A stretch of 64,000 bases of DNA from Warburgia ugandensis (GCA_035236585.1 CP141137.1:12726327-12790326); one strand, 5' to 3'; numbered from the stretch's first letter, positions 10,725-22,755 are shown. A program made the numbers and translations. Notes: generated by a model not told the origin, from the letters alone.

Positions 10725-13259
10725 CTTTGTAAATTTATTCTAACAATATAAATTATAAGGATAATTTTGTAATTTGAATTTTGGGACTATAAATACTCTT
10801 ACTCTTTTTAATCATCTATTTTAACATTTCTTTGTTTGTGACTAGCCCAGAAAACCCTAACTCTAAAATCCTCAAGGCCTTGAACTTCTTTTGCCATTGT
10901 TAACTCTAGATTTATAGGGATTTTGGTTTTCTTTCTCTTTCGGTTCTTCTAATGCAACTCTTTCCTTTCCTAGTTCTATTCTTCATTCTTTGAAGAAAGC
11001 TAGAAAAAGAAAAAATATAGTCATCATATTCAAGAACCACTTGTTAAGTGAGGGATTTCTTTATTTGCGCTTTTTCTCCATGATTTTGGAAGTTTAATTA
11101 CTTGTTTTTTTGGTGCTATATACCAATCTTGTTTTCTATGGTATAACTTTTGTAAAAACAATGTAGTGATCCAGATCTCTATGATTTTATTTCCATTACT
11201 GTATTTGTAAATTTGCATTCTAAATTGCCTTGCAGTGTACTTATATTTCATTTTGTATTTTCTTTATCTAGTTGTGAGGTTTTAGTTTTTATAGTAAAAC
11301 CTTGATTTATAGTTAGTGTTTGGGACTGTAGAATGGCGATGACAGGATGAAATGGATTTTTCATATTTTATTCCACCTTGCATCATGCCATAAAATTAGG
11401 GCATGGAGTAAAACTTGAATGGGGAAGGGCTGGTGTAGCTAGAACCCCACTCACACCATTTTGCATCCCTACTTGTGGAATTTGGTTAACTAGTTTATCT
11501 TTGCTTTGCTACTAATGCTGTTAACCTTTTCTCTCTCCAATCATGGAGAAGTTTGGGTTAACTTAGCAATGAAAGGGTCAAGAAGGTGACCATCTTTCAA
11601 GAAGAAGACAGGTACTAACCACCACTTAAGACCACCGTGTCTTTAAGGAAATCATCTAGACGGTAAAATTAGAAGGCTTAAAAGCCACTTTGTAATCCAG
11701 AAACATATACTTCTCCCATTGGTCTTTACATTTGCCCCTCCTATTAGATCAAAATAACCACTTGACACTTTCTTAGCAAGAAGCTTTTGTATTAGAGCCA
11801 TCTTAAATTGATGAATTTTTTGTGTTTCTTCCTTTAAATCAAGAGGGATATTGTCAATATGTTGCATTGCTACTGGCACTATGATCTTTTACTATTTTTT
11901 GTTCCTTGTATTTTGGAAAAAAAAAATAGCAGTTTCATAAGATGTTCATTGAAAGAAAAATAGTTCATTGCATAATGAAGAGTTGATTAGGCAAATTATG
12001 TAGTAGATTATCCATAAGACTACTTATTTTTCACATAGAAAGTCTACCCTTAAGCTCCTTTTAAACTTGGGATGGTAGTTCATTTTGTTTCGGTTTAGTA
12101 GCGATCACTAATGATGTTTGTCTGATTACCAATGCTCCAAAATAATTTTAATCTCTTATCAAGATCCAAACTAAGTATCACCTACATAAGATTTATACAC
12201 CTATCTCCCTTGAACTAAGACTCTATATTGGTGACTAGAAGCAGTTCGCTTAGCCTTGATGACTTTTCCTTGATGACTTTTCCTAGACTTTGCTAAAAAA
12301 TTTCTATCCTCGAAACCCTACTAATTTTACCTTTATTAGATGTTCCTAGACTAGATCATAGCTTACCATTCTCCTTCAATCATATGAAGGCCCCAATAGA
12401 TCCACCAATTGATAGCTCTTAGATAGATCTCCATATTTCATCTTCATCAGGCAAGGGTTCTAACAAGTATGGTTTATAAGATTGTCTTCTACTTAATAAA
12501 ATTGTATTGTTATCACTAAGATTTAGGTTTAGATATGGGTTTATGATTTGAAGTACTTTGGGACAGCATTTTTTTTTTTTGTTAAAATTGTCAAAGAACT
12601 ATCTAGGTTAAGGTAGTGTTGGATTGTTAGGTGATCATTCAATCCCTCTATTCACACCTAGATTTGAGATTGTCAACATAGGAGACACAACAGCTGAGAT
12701 CCAAGTGTCATAGCTTGATTTAGAATTGTAAAAAGTCATCAATAGTTATTTCTTTGGAAAAATTCATGCTTGTTTAATTGTCAACTTTTATACAAATGCC
12801 TAAATAGTAAAAAAAGAAAAATAAGAAGGAGCTTCTCTCTGGGGTGGTTAGGTTTCAAAACTGCTCATGAGTGCATGAGTTCAACATTCAAAAAATATAT
12901 ATTATATTTATCATGCATTTGTCTAAAGTCTTCATAAAAATTTTCAAAATTTCCAAGTTAGAAAGGGAACGAAAAATAGTTTCATCTTCAATTTCCCAAT
13001 TAGGAATAGTGAGGCAAACTAGTATCTAGCAGCCAGCTAATGAGATCTTTGGGACGATAGGGTCGGCCTAGGCAACAACTACTGGGTTGAGTTGTACTTT
13101 TAATTAGCTAGCCCTATCATAGTTTAAAAACTCAAAATCACAACCGGAAAATGGAGCATGTTAGTTAACTCGAAGAGACTCATTGGTAGCTTAATACTCA
13201 AGTATAGTTTTAAAATTTTTATTTATTTTTAATTGTGTTTAAAATTTTCTTTTTATATG
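9920..13259. other. Gene-free stretch
   Basis: Apart from the compound microsatellite at 10643-10721, I see nothing I can name. A small direct duplication of CTTGATGACTTTTC occurs at about 12257-12290. Minus-strand open frames at 11030-11251 and 11652-11879 are not recognisable proteins. The phrase near 13119 (CATAGTTTAAAAACTC) resembles the inverted end of the dispersed repeat at 13260-13450, so that repeat may extend leftward to about here. Confidence 0.4.
10643..10721. repeat. Compound (ACAG)n(AC)n microsatellite
   Basis: About five ACAG units (10643-10662) run directly into about 29 AC units (10663-10721). Confidence 0.93.
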
Positions 13260-13450
13260 CACATGTAATTAGTGGGGAGCTTGTTAAGATGTGTTGTTGT
13301 TATTTTGAAAATCTTGCGTTCAAATCTAAAAGCCAACAAAGCATTTTTGTTATGTAGCAAGTTGACTTTATGAGTTATTCGATTTGGTATTAAGTTGAGT
13401 AACTCAAACAAGTTTTCCCAGTTAACTCACAAATTTTAGAACTATGGGCC
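13260..13450 (+). repeat. Dispersed repeat family R, copy 1, with a tRNA-like B box
   Basis: This stretch is alignable by eye with 22125-22285 on the same strand and with 29390-29500 on the opposite strand. Shared landmarks are a TTAAG/AAGAT phrase, GTTCAAATC (similar to a polymerase III B box), a GTTGACT and GAGTAACTC section, and an end like TTTTAGAACTATG. A tRNA-derived SINE is one explanation; an inverted-repeat DNA element is another. No protein is encoded. Confidence 0.5.
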
Positions 13451-16248
13451 ATATCATCTAGACTTATAGGACACTGCCTGCTAGGGGTGTGAAGTCCATC
13501 CCAACAGCAGGTATGACTGTTTGTGTGCATGTGAGGGAGTATAAGAGAGTAGAAATTACTGTAAAAAAAATGCTTTCTCAATATTAGATCTCAAGACCAT
13601 TTTCAAAGAAGTCCTCGTGGCATTGGACTTGCTTTTGCTTTACTCTTCATTTTCTTAATGCAAAAGTTATCTTCATATTTTTTAAAGAATTCATTTATAG
13701 GGAAAACTCTAACTTTGACTGTAAAAATTACATAGCGTGTGCGGTAAATGATCCAGCCAATAGTACGTAAGTGTATGTGGGTTTCAGACGGCAAGCGATC
13801 TAGGTATTTCATCTTCTTTGCACGTTCTAACGAAATATCTTCTCTCTTGGTTATATGATTGAGCAAACGCCTTCTAGAGCAGAGGCACAAGAAGGAGCCT
13901 CCCTCTTGGGTGATTGGGTCCGAGGAGGTCGGGAACGCGTGTTCAACAGCCAAAAGAAGAAGATCTTAACCTCTGACTAGATGTGACTCCCCTAGTGATG
14001 GTTTCCAACCTTCAGATAGCCATTCATTTACTCGGCCCAGAATAGCAGTGGTTAAGATCATTTAAGTCCACAAAACTTTTGGTGGGCAGGCTGCCTAAGA
14101 TACAGCCTAGAAGTTGACGTTTTGAATCACCCAGCACTGCATCCACATGTACTTTAAGCTCGTCAAATAAATACTTGTACTGATTTACGGGCATAAGTAC
14201 CATATAAAATCTACTTTAATTGTCTCTTTTGTTCCTTTAACTATTAACCGTTACTAACCCTGCATTTGAAGTAAGTGAACAATAAACCTTGTACCCTTGT
14301 ACAAGGCCAAGAATTTAACTAGAAAAAGATTAACATGAGCCTTGACGGCACAATTCTTCTACTAAAACCTTGCCAAATGAGTTTTTATTAGTGGTAGGCA
14401 TACCACCTGCAAGGTTTCAGACCGGTTACTATGGTTGGCGCACCATGGTTGCTCTTTCTGGTGATCATACAATTCACACTAGGGCCCGTCTTGGATAGAG
14501 TACACCTAGAAAATCTCACTATATATATATATAAAGTCAACATGTTAGCTTCAACAAGCATGCTGAAATGAAAGTTATTAAAAGTTATAATAATGAATAA
14601 GTTGTGGTGTTAACAACTCTATCATTTACCTGCCCATAGCTTTTAAGAAATCACTGGCAAATAATAGTATGTATCCTCAGCTCCACTGTGCGTTATCCAC
14701 GGACTCTTATTTTTTGCAAGTAGATGCTATATTTTAACAGCAAGTCAATGATTAGCAGACGTTTTACACACTTTGTTTAAGCTTTAAGAGGGGCAATGAT
14801 ATATTGGATCTCTCTTTATAAACATGGTCATCCCCTTCAGTTCTTTCTGCAGTTATAAAATCATTTGAGGTAGGTCGTGCTCCCAAGTACAAAAAGATTA
14901 TTCTAGATCACTTAGCACTTCTGAAAATAGCAAAAAGGCCTTGTAATTATTTCATCTCTCTAAAATTCTTATATATTTTGGTTTTTGTTCATTTATGTTA
15001 TAAAAATTAGAGCCAAAATTCCTTATATCTATAGCCAATGTATATAATGATGATAAATAATTTAATACCATATGGGGAAATTCCATTTCTATGACATATC
15101 AATAATGGTAGTTGATTGTGATATTTGACCTTTTATTGCATTTTTTTCCAGACATATAACCAATATCTAGCAGGTATCTTGTCTTCACTAACTATTTTGC
15201 TACATTTAATATTATGTAGCAACGTCTATCAGACCATTCAAACTCCGAGGCTCGAATTGTAGCCATAAGCAGCAAGTTGTAGATAAAAAGCAATGTTGGC
15301 CGCCAGAGGTCAAACTGCTACACTCATCCAGTGAGGTAGAACTTTGGTGAGCAACTCATCCACAGCTAGGCCTAGGAACATAGTTTTGATCATTGAAACA
15401 AGTGTGCCTCACTAGTAACTTTGTGATAACGTTTTTACTTAGAAAATCATATGACAGCCGTACAATTTACAAGCGACAAATTGGTGATTAGCTGTGGAAC
15501 ATGCTATCGGTGAACCCCTTGTGAGAATTTGGGTGATGATAAATCTGCCCTTACGGAACATGCTAGTGTGCTTTGTGTTGTTTCTCACAGTTTCTAATCT
15601 GTCCGTTTCTAGGCATACTCTTGGCTGCTAAAATCATCCAACCCACATGGCTTTCTGATCTACTAACCATATAAAGTAGGAGCAATGGGATGAGCGAGTC
15701 GGATCTTACAGAGGTGTGCTCGACATACTGTGGTTGTTTTACCGCACCTCAAATCTTGCGTTCAGTTTATTGTTTCTTGTCGTGCCTATATTGTTTTGAA
15801 CAGTAGATACAAAAGTGGAGTTGGGTCCCGAAACCAGAAAGCACTAAGATCCGTCGCTGCAAATGTTACTAGAAGATCTGCTACGCCATTAGCCTCATTA
15901 TAGGCGTGTTTCGTTTTATTTTATTTTCCCCTTAAGCAGACCAAAAGTACGAAAATAGTCTCTAATTACATGGGTTGAATTTATCGCCAGACTTGAAGTT
16001 TAGTGTGAATGTGCTATGCATGTGTCTAGTTGAAACTGAAAGCGACGGAATTCAGTTGGTTTGCCGGCCTGGTTATAAAAAGAGTGGTGTGATGGAGGAC
16101 TTAATTCACGAGGCAAGTGTGAGATAGGAGTAGATCTAGAGAGTGGCGTACACCTAATATTGGGTGGAGAGTAGGCATGAAGTCGTTGTCCTTGTTAACT
16201 TGATGATGCCACTTCACTTCTTTGTTTTTCACACACACTTACAAACTA
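13451..16248. other. Gene-free stretch
   Basis: No gene recognised. The minus-strand open frame 13603-13953 (116 codons) is the longest here. It shows no family I know, no signal peptide and no repeats, and I treat it as unsupported. A short AT run lies at 14520-14533. Confidence 0.4.
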
Positions 16249-17196
16249 CATGTAATATTAGTTCCAACTTCCAAACGTGGTTTTCCAAGACACCACTAGT
16301 GCTGCCACTACCACTGGTATCACAATCGATCCCAACAAAGGAGGGATGACAACATAACCCTCTCATATTCCTACTATAAAACAACAGTTTTTTGCCGTGT
16401 TCGACCAAGTTGAGGTCCAAAGCTTGCACCAGTGGTTAAAGGTCGAAGCGGGCCCATCTTTTTGGTGATTCAGATTCCAAACTAAATCAGATTGGATAAA
16501 GATATCTGATCTAATTGGTCATTGAGAGTTAAATCATATGAAATAGAAAGAGCTTTATGATACTGAATCCGAAGTGGAATTCCTGATCTAAGCAAGAATC
16601 GCATTGAATTTCTCATTTTTGTAGACTAGCTCTTTATATGTGATAAGAGATCATCCTACTGGTCTTCTAGTGGTGGAGACAGAAACAGTAGGCGTGAAAC
16701 GGAAATAAGAGCTATCCTGCTTGATAGTTTTGACATCAAAATTGGAGGACTTATATTTTCCAAATTAACGGAAGAAAATCTTGAACAGTTATCTGATCTC
16801 ATGTATGAATACTTTGAGCACAGCAGATGAATGGTCTGTACCACCGCAAAGGCCGGCCCAATTTGTATCTTTGAAGTTAAAGCTTATTTCGGGGTCGGCT
16901 GAACCATGTACTAAAAGATGAGCTAGCCTTTGGTGTCTGTCTTTTTGTTTCTCATATAGTACTTCAACCGTGACGGCAGCAATCGGTTGGTTTCTATCTC
17001 CAATAACATCTTTGCTTTAGAAAGAATGTACTTATGTACATGTTTTTGAGTATAAAACCAAGTGCTAACATACTAAGCAGAATGTACATGTGGGCCTTAG
17101 CAGTTGGCTATCCAACCCACGTATCTGATGAATCTCACTTAGGGTTCATCATCGTTGAGGGTTCATCACTTTGGAAGTTGGAACTAATATTACATG
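16249..17196. repeat. Perfect 27-bp inverted repeat, arms 894 bp apart
   Basis: The arms are 16249-16275 and 17170-17196. The left arm starts CATGTAATATTAG and the right arm is its exact reverse complement. The interior has no transposase-like ORF. Homology stops abruptly outside the arms, and I see no clear TSD. It could be a deleted DNA transposon, a foldback element or two opposed copies of a short repeat. Confidence 0.6.
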
Positions 17197-19454
17197 CTGC
17201 AGGACAGAAAAGTGTTGGATAGGATCATCCTGTGGAGAAGAATTTTGGGCATGACCTATCTAAGATGCCCCCATTACCCCGAAGTTGAACGGCTAGATTT
17301 GGTATATGAATCGGCCCCACATACACTGTTAGCTGCTGGATAATCCATGGATCTTAGCTTTAAATTAAAATTAAAATAGAACAAAAACAAACCATTGACT
17401 CTGCAGGATACCAAGTCCCATTTCCAATAGGAGGAAAAAAAAAAAACCCAGAAAAATGGAAAGTGAGAAATGATGGAGCCCTCAAAGATGTGCTATTTGA
17501 TTATCTGTCTATGAGATTAAAAAAAGAGAAAATATGTTGTGAATTGGGTGGATTTCTCTCCCTTGAGTGGGAGTAAACGCGGAATCTAATCAGGGTGTAC
17601 GCGAGTAGTGTTGGTCTTTAGAAGATGTGATTAGTTGCAACAGACATGCTGGCAAGGAGTGGCTCTCAAGCTAACTCCCTCTCCCTAGACTCGTGGGTGA
17701 CGTGGGAGTAGTGCGAGCTTTATGGGCGAGTATTCTAATGGGGGGATTGCCGTTTTCAGCGGCATACTTGCCTTGTATCTGTTTTGTTTTACGTGTGTAT
17801 TTGTTTTTTCATTTCCTTTAATTTGTGAGACGGCATATGGATGTTGCAGAGAGAGGGCGTGGGAGGGTGGTAAGAAAGGGAGAGAAGCCATCTTGTAGCA
17901 ACCGAGGATGCCTTGCTTCGGCCAACTACTGCTGCTAGTGTTGGCATTGCATTACGTGATTCACACATCGAACAAAACAATTCGTTACGCCAAGAATCTG
18001 CTTCCCTTCTTAATCCACCCGTCCATTGACTTACTACCTCCCAAAGTCACTATACTCACCTTCTTCCGCCATTTTTATTTATTACATGCATTATTTTCTT
18101 TCTTCTGACAAATGGGTGATTTCATTGATTGAAAACTAGGACCCAGGTGAACCCTAGGGGGACCCTAGAGGGAATAAAAATACACAAGTGTACGGTTAAG
18201 AGGAATACATACATACATACCAAGTGGCCTAAAAGAAAACCGAAAACAAGCGGAAAATGCTAGGATTGGAACTTGCCTAGGATTTTTCACATGGTTTGAT
18301 TGGTAAGGATTTTCACATGGTATGGCCCACCTTAAAGGGTGTTGATGAGCCCAAATTCTTTGCCTAATTGTTGGTTCTAATGGCCCAAATTAGAAAACGA
18401 GGGTTCAGAGATGAGTGAACATGTTGTATGTTTTTTATGGTTAATTAAGAGATCAATTAATCTGATTGCTCGGATCATTTTCAGTAATCAAGGTAGGACC
18501 ACTACGTGAGGGAGGGGCCTTTTCCATATTCATCAATCAATAGTTATTTAAGAGGTGTTTGTGCCTCTAAATTAGAGCATTAACAATTTTCAAAACCAAA
18601 AAATTAGTGACTTCATATGCAGTGTAAGTCATGTGGAGCCTGGCTTTTGTTGATCAAAGCCATTAATCTAGCATGGCCCATCTTAGATAAGCCAACACCG
18701 CAAAATTTTAGTCCTATACAATTGATTATCATTATTCTTTTGAGCAATTGAGCCATTTATTTTACCTCCAAGGATTGCAGTGGTAGGATCATCCAATGAA
18801 GACAATTTTGTGGGTGATGCTTATCTAAGATGAGTTGCATCTAGTGAACCGTTTCGATAAGCAACGAATAAGAGGTAGCATGACACAACAATGTAGTCTA
18901 TGAAGAGATATGTCTAGATGGATTTTCTTACGAGTGAAGGGTGGTGTGAGTGTTTGACTGCTTAGAAGAGCACCTCCACCACCTCTAGTTTTTAACCAAG
19001 CAAGGCAGCACTCCCTTCTCTTCATCCAGCAGTTAGTAAGAAGCAAAAGATTGAGTAAACCAAAAATAAGAAAAAGCTAAAAAAAGAAAAGAAAAGAAAA
19101 GAAAGGGAGCACCGCATTTTCCGTGGTTCCAGTCTTGCAGTCCAATCCTATCGATAGAGAATCGTTAGAGAAAAGGAACGGGTTTGCTTCAAAGCCAACC
19201 GAATCTCTCTCTCTCTCTCTTCTGTTAGACGAATGAATGAGGGGAACATGCTTTTATCGTGCTTTCCTTCCCTAGTTTCTCTCTCTATTTCTTTATTTTC
19301 TTTTCCCTTACTGGGTGTGAAAAGACTCGCGGTTGGCTTACCTTAACGACCTTTAGTGTCCACTGTACACAACTCAATTATAGCTAATATTCTGTTTTGC
19401 TGTTTCTGTATGTGTTAGTATTAGTGCCACCCCCTTTTCCTTACATTAATCCAC

Positions 19455-19456
<2 letters not shown>
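17197..19456. other. Gene-free stretch upstream of the zinc-finger gene
   Basis: No gene recognised. A/G-rich runs at about 19078-19106 and a short CT run at about 19205-19220 lie in the distal upstream region of the zinc-finger gene and may be part of its promoter. Open frames at 17685-17980 (-), 17908-18108 (+) and 18825-19046 (-) have no recognisable content. Confidence 0.4.

Positions 19457-19523
<67 letters not shown>
19457..19523. repeat. (CT)n microsatellite in the zinc-finger promoter
   Basis: About 33 CT dinucleotides end roughly 90 bp upstream of the TATA box. GA/CT tracts are known targets of plant GAGA-binding BBR/BPC proteins; whether this one is used is inference. Confidence 0.93.
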
Positions 19524-19529
<6 letters not shown>

Positions 19530-19593
19530 GGTCTTCAAGGTTGGAAACGGAACATTGGCAGACTAATTCACGGTTACTGTTTACGGGGCGGCT

Positions 19594-19599
19594 TTGACT
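19594..19599 (+). promoter_or_regulatory. W-box-like site
   Basis: TTGACT matches the core TTGAC(C/T) recognised by WRKY factors and lies 16 bp upstream of the TATA box. ZAT genes are often stress- or elicitor-inducible, so the placement is plausible, but a 6-bp match is weak evidence. Confidence 0.35.
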
Positions 19600-19614
19600 C
19601 TTTAACTCATTCAC

Positions 19615-19622
19615 TATAAATA
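19615..19622 (+). promoter_or_regulatory. TATA box of the ZAT-like gene
   Basis: TATAAATA stands 158 bp upstream of the chosen ATG. It predicts transcription start at about 19645-19655 and a 5' leader of about 120 nt. Only one ATG (19693) precedes the main start in that leader. Confidence 0.6.
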
Positions 19623-19692
19623 ATAACGCCAACTGTCCTACCTCGCTTCCTCCATCAACCTTTATTTAGCTTCTCTCAACTGCAAATTTTAC

Positions 19693-19767
19693 ATGCACGT
19701 CTCTCACTTCTTGCTCCCTCTTTGTTGCTTCTTCTTGTTCGTTTCTCCTCTTCCTTCTTCCCCTTAA
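19693..19767 (+). CDS. Upstream ORF (24 codons) in the leader of the ZAT-like gene
   Basis: The only ATG between the predicted transcription start and the main ATG opens a 24-codon frame, beginning MHVSHFLL and ending LPSSP. It is hydrophobic (Leu/Phe/Cys-rich) and closes with TAA at 19765-19767, five nucleotides before the main start at 19773. The start context is weak (T at -3). Such uORFs can lower translation of the main frame by using up scanning ribosomes. I do not know whether this peptide is conserved. It could equally be a chance frame in a pyrimidine-rich leader. Confidence 0.4.
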   Translation: MHVSHFLLPLCCFFLFVSPLPSSP

Positions 19768-19772
19768 CTCCA

Positions 19773-20561
19773 ATGGAACTGCAAGAGGAAGTCATGGGGA
19801 CCAACGATCACTCTCATACAGTCAAGGGCAAGCGAACCAAGCGACAGCGGCTCCTATTGTCTGCCGCCCCAGGAGGATTTTCGAGTTCTTCCAGCATCGG
19901 AGATGATCAGAATCTTCAATCTCCGACTAGCTCCACCGAATTCTCCGCAAGCACAGATGAAGAGGACATGGCCAATTGCCTAATTCTCCTTGCTCAAGGA
20001 AGGATTCGAGAGGGTGCCGGAATTCAATTGAGAGCAGAAGAGGGTGGAGGGGAGAAATTCACTAGCAGGCGATTCACTGAGACAGCTACTACCACTACTG
20101 GCAAGGCAGGATTTTATGTATATGAGTGCAAGACTTGTAACCGGTCTTTCTCTTCCTTCCAAGCCCTTGGTGGTCACAGGGCTAGCCACAAGAAGCCTAA
20201 GGTTGAGGAGGAGAACAACCAGCAAATTAGCACATCTCTTCAGGTTGGAAAACCAATTGCGAATTATAACAACATCGGTAACAACAACAACAACAAATCA
20301 AGGGTCCACGAGTGTTCTATATGTGGGTCCGAGTTCTCATCTGGGCAGGCCTTAGGAGGCCATATGCGGCGCCATCGGACAGCAAACATGGCAGAAGGTC
20401 AAGAACCCAGCAAGAACAAGAAGAACATTAGATCATTGGATCTCAACCTCCCAGCTCCAGAGGACGATCGGGATTACTCGAAGTCGCAAAGTGGATTCAC
20501 CTTCCCCCGCAGGCAACCTCTCGTCTTTGCCGGTTCACCTCTGGTGGATTGCCATTACTAG
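19773..20561 (+). CDS. ZAT-like C2H2 zinc-finger transcriptional repressor
   Basis: This intronless gene encodes 262 residues and is the only intact host gene in the window. It is a plant C1-2i type repressor, expected to act in the nucleus on stress- or growth-related promoters. Features in order: a basic stretch KGKRTKRQR near the N-terminus (likely nuclear localisation); an L-box-like [14 protein letters not shown]; finger 1 at residues 117-139 (C119, C122, H135, H139); finger 2 at 179-201 (C181, C184, H197, H201); and an EAR repression motif LDLNLP starting at 222. Both fingers carry the plant-specific QALGGH. An Asn/Gln-rich linker separates them. The frame stays open upstream to 19722, but there is no ATG there, so 19773 is the first ATG; a second in-frame ATG at 19794 has a purine at -3. 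The closest named relative I recall is ZAT5, from the N-terminal basic and L-box arrangement; orthology is not shown. Confidence 0.93.
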   Translation: MELQEEVMGTNDHSHTVKGKRTKRQRLLLSAAPGGFSSSSSIGDDQNLQSPTSSTEFSASTDEEDMANCLILLAQGRIREGAGIQLRAEEGGGEKFTSRRFTETATTTTGKAGFYVYECKTCNRSFSSFQALGGHRASHKKPKVEEENNQQISTSLQVGKPIANYNNIGNNNNNKSRVHECSICGSEFSSGQALGGHMRRHRTANMAEGQEPSKNKKNIRSLDLNLPAPEDDRDYSKSQSGFTFPRRQPLVFAGSPLVDCHY

Positions 20562-20919
20562 AATCTCCAAATTCATTTGTGAATTACCACTCCATTACTA
20601 TCATTATTTACCACTATTATTGATTCTTTGGATTCTTTATTATTTTGGAATTATGAAAATCTCCCTGGTTAGTGGTTTGTGTTCATAGAGAGATGTCCTT
20701 TCATTCACGAAAAGTGTGTGAGTGCTTGGGCATCTTTTCTTTGTCCTTATTTTGGTATTATTTTTTGTATTTTTCTGTGTAATTCTTTGAGAAAGTGGGT
20801 GGCGATGTGGTAGCACTGAAGAGAGAGTCGGAGAAGCTTGGTTTTCCACCACCAAAAGTCGTGGATTAGGTTCCATGCTTTCCTTGGCAAGACAAATCCC
20901 TCTTTCATCGAATACCAAG

Positions 20920-20925
20920 AATAAA
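20920..20925 (+). terminator. Possible poly(A) signal of the ZAT-like gene
   Basis: AATAAA on the coding strand. Plant poly(A) signals are loose, so an earlier AT-rich site could be used instead. Confidence 0.3.
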
Positions 20926-21161
20926 CGGATAGGAAGCAAGTAGGTAACTGCCAATCTCATAACAATACACCTGTACTCGTCATGTATTAAAAAACAAGGC
21001 TCCTTGAAAAGATAAAAAAAAGGCGTTGCACCACATGGTTAGACTCCAATATGGACGGCTCACCTCCCTTTCAGCTTAACTCTTCACTATCCAATCAAAT
21101 CAACATGCCGAAGTTTCTGTATCTGCTCTTATCATGTTACTTATTCGTTGTATTTCTTGTG

Positions 21162-21163
<2 letters not shown>

Positions 21164-21237
<74 letters not shown>
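21164..21237. repeat. (GA)n microsatellite
   Basis: About 37 GA dinucleotides, 600 bp downstream of the zinc-finger gene. The Arg/Glu repeat frames across it are artefacts. Confidence 0.95.
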
Positions 21238-21240
<3 letters not shown>

Positions 21241-22124
21241 GGATTTCGCTGCTTAGGCCACAAGTCATCTCATTCGGCCAATAATGCGTGGGAGGAGGGG
21301 GACTTTAATCAAAAGTCTATAGTATATTAGTTATTAGTTATGTGCACGTTTCGAGGACAAGTAGATTAGCACTTAGCAAGAGGCATGTGTTCACTTTGCG
21401 TGACAGAACCATAAACATAAACAGTTTCTTTGACATTGTAGCACAGGCGGTTACCTTGTCCTAGACAAGCCGATTCTTATTTATTAAGTAATCAATAATG
21501 CAATGAGATGCTCTTTCCGTTAGCATTATTAGTTCTTTCCATTCATTAGATCTCATGAAAACTTCAATTTTTTGCATATGGCACAAAGTAAATGCACTCT
21601 TTTTATTAGCATTATTAGGTATTTCTATTCTATAAACTCTTAAAATTCAATGTTTTATACTTGTAATTATAAGTAGAGAATTGCTATTCTAACTAAGATT
21701 TCCAAACTAATTTTCATGAGCTACCCAATGTAGGCCCCACCATTGGATGATTTGACCCATTTATCTTGTTTGTCTTTAGCCTCCTAGATTGGCTAGATAA
21801 CAAAGTTGATGATCATTGGATAATTTTAACTATCATGTTTTGAGTTTTCAAGTCATAATAATTGAATTTTCAACTGAAAAGACTAGGTAGTAGTTAGAAG
21901 CACCCAATGGGCATGAGCTTTTGTAAGTAGGAGGTGAAACAAGATTAATGGGTCAAATCATCCAAATGTGGGACCTAAACTTGATAACTTGACTTTACTC
22001 GAAAGTGATCGAGCAGAGTTAATACAAAGCGACTTGAAAATACTTGAGCAAAAATGTTAATAATTTCTTGTATTGATTTGTTGTTATATTTATCAAAAAG
22101 TCCCTTTTTGTCCATATTTGATTA

Positions 22125-22285
22125 ACACCATGTATTGTGTTTGGAAGGTCTTAAGCTCAAATCCCAAGACAAATGAATATTTTTGTTCAGCAGGGAGTTG
22201 ACTCGATAAGTAACTCAATTTGCTATCAAATTGAGTAACTTGGATGAGGTTTTTTTAGTTGACTTGTGAGTCTAGAACTATACTA
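22125..22285 (+). repeat. Dispersed repeat family R, copy 2
   Basis: It aligns with 13260-13450. Both have a TTAAG box, a CTCAAATCCC or TTCAAATCT B-box-like site, GTTGACT, GAGTAACT and an end like CTAGAACTATA. It lies about 40 bp left of the split 75-bp tandem array. Confidence 0.5.
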
Positions 22286-22327
22286 GCTAAGGAGGGTCCC
22301 AAAACTAGTTCAAAAATCTCAATCCAA

Positions 22328-22384
22328 ATAGCATTTCCCTAGCTAGTAAGTGCAAGGCCTAGAGTTTTTGTGTTTGGCTATTTA
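22328..22384 (+). repeat. Left part of the 75-bp tandem array, cut by the copia insertion
   Basis: This 57-bp stretch (from ATAGCATTTCCCTAGC to GGCTATTTA) matches the units at 29215-29400. It ends with ATTTA (22380-22384), the left copy of the copia TSD. Confidence 0.85.
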
Positions 22385-22753
22385 TGTTAGAAATTTTTTA
22401 TGGTCCTTAACATTTGGGATTCAAAATTTACACATTTAATATGTGTCATAACTAACCATGGCAATTATCCTTGATGGAAAGATAACTACCATTAACTATC
22501 ATCTCTTAAGGGTCCCTAATGCTGTAATTCGAGTGACTGTCTTTATAGTTTGGTTCTCCATCACCGTGAATTGAAAAGGATTAGAAGATCACTTAAACTG
22601 CCTTTTATTGCTATGGTCGGGGGTAAGTTTCTAATCATCCATTTGTGCTTTCGCTTGTGTTTTCTGGTTGATTGTAAACATTCATGTTTGGTTTACATTT
22701 GCTCCTACTATATGTTACTGATTTCTATAAACATTACATGAAAAGGGTTTACA
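22385..22753 (+). repeat. 5' LTR of the first copia element
   Basis: 369 bp, TGTTAG...TTTACA, alignable over its whole length with 28845-29214. It contains the decayed form of the hairpin described for the 3' LTR (arms 22458-22472 and 22478-22492, three mismatches). Confidence 0.92.
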
Positions 22754-22755
22754 TG

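Larger units (their letters stand above)
20562..22124. other. 3' flank of the ZAT-like gene and gene-free DNA
   Basis: The first few hundred bases are probably the 3' UTR. A canonical AATAAA stands at 20920-20925, about 360 nt past the stop. A minus-strand open frame at 20640-20960 overlaps this region and is incidental. Beyond it lie a (GA)n tract and unassigned AT-rich DNA. Confidence 0.4.

Noticed and set aside
13300..13335. Possible tRNA gene from a B-box-like GTTCAAATC
   Set aside because: No cloverleaf, anticodon stem or acceptor stem can be built. It is treated as part of a dispersed repeat.
13603..13953. 116-codon minus-strand open frame starting MAVEHAFPTS
   Set aside because: I could not connect it with any family. 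There is no promoter, conserved motif or homologous copy in the window, so it is not reported as a gene.
19722..19772. N-terminal extension of the zinc-finger protein from 19722
   Set aside because: The codon at 19722 is TTG, not ATG. The first ATG in this frame is 19773, and the extension is translated pyrimidine-rich leader.
20640..20960. 106-codon minus-strand open frame
   Set aside because: It overlaps the likely 3' UTR of the zinc-finger gene and has no recognisable content.
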